A DNA stretch of 64,000 nt. Source: an uncultured bacterium (GTDB lineage Bacteria; Bacteroidota; Bacteroidia; Bacteroidales; Bacteroidaceae). The notes under the pieces were generated by a model. That model saw nothing but the letters and a program-made list of their open reading frames with translations. It did not search any database and was not told the origin of the DNA. Every line of letters starts with the position of its first letter. Within the stretch, counting starts at the first letter, position 1. The position numbers and the translations under genes are program-made. Positions 63,982 to 64,000 of the stretch are shown here, in pieces. The stretch covers positions 18,485 through 82,484 of the forward strand of contig CAJMPR010000018.1 in NCBI GenBank assembly GCA_905215345.1, read 5' to 3'.

Positions 63982-64000
63982 GTTATGCCACCCTTTTATT

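Overview
The window is a chromosomal segment of a Bacteroides-type organism (order Bacteroidales; species not resolved). The evidence is the Bacteroides promoter pattern (TTTG, about 19-21 nt, TAnnTTTG) seen repeatedly upstream of genes, weak or absent Shine-Dalgarno sequences, and lineage-typical families: NigD-like lipoprotein, BACON domain lipoprotein, DUF5683, DUF3822, DUF349, a CarboxypepD_reg/beta-barrel outer-membrane protein and a PL10 pectate lyase. There is no rRNA, insertion sequence, integrase, CRISPR array or prophage; most of the window is core genome.

Layout. 1-4165: the tail of a membrane protein, then a leftward partner-switching operon (degenerate RsbW-like domain fused to STAS, periplasmic substrate-binding protein, Cache-HAMP-SpoIIE phosphatase, intact RsbW-like kinase). 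4399-6715: a membrane-anchored AraC-type regulator convergent with a pectate lyase. 6832-12363: an RND efflux operon (adaptor, pump, TolC). 12570-17610: rsgA, frr, pyrH and a copper ATPase. 18121-25826: aroB, a small membrane protein, a large outer-membrane protein, cardiolipin synthase, rsmD and DUF3822. 25910-33665: a single-pass envelope protein, a RecD-like helicase, two lipoproteins, alaS and an M23 peptidase. 33692-37258: a MerR regulator whose 3' end is present a second time 3.1 kb away; between the copies lie a BACON/Big2/GLUG-like lipoprotein, a candidate structured RNA with a near-perfect promoter and a stand-alone LytTR regulator. 37286-43481: the leftward operon parA-parB-DUF5683-mltD-rsh. 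44180-51319: DUF456, surE-lpxB, a NigD-like lipoprotein, rsfS-ftsH-cdsA and tRNA-Gln. 51433-63919: an AICAR transformylase-only PurH homologue, a DUF1573-PL8 lyase, DUF349, mgtE, rsmA, a flippase-like membrane protein, two peptidase-like proteins lacking catalytic residues, and pepD.

The most unusual non-coding feature is a set of intergenic elements built from short degenerate units with a fixed period inside each element: 7 nt, 8 nt, about 9.5 nt, or 21-22 nt. Most fold into long hairpins. Their sequences differ between loci but the architecture recurs, and several touch start or stop codons (rsgA, rsmA, the RND adaptor gene, cls). Ordinary hairpin terminators separate most convergent pairs.

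The best candidates for an undescribed system are (1) the partner-switching operon with a predicted pseudo-kinase-STAS fusion and its own substrate-binding protein, (2) the 3.1-kb module bounded by two copies of a MerR-gene 3' end, with its structured RNA and LytTR protein, and (3) the periodic intergenic hairpins. All domain and family names are assigned by reading motifs, not by database search.
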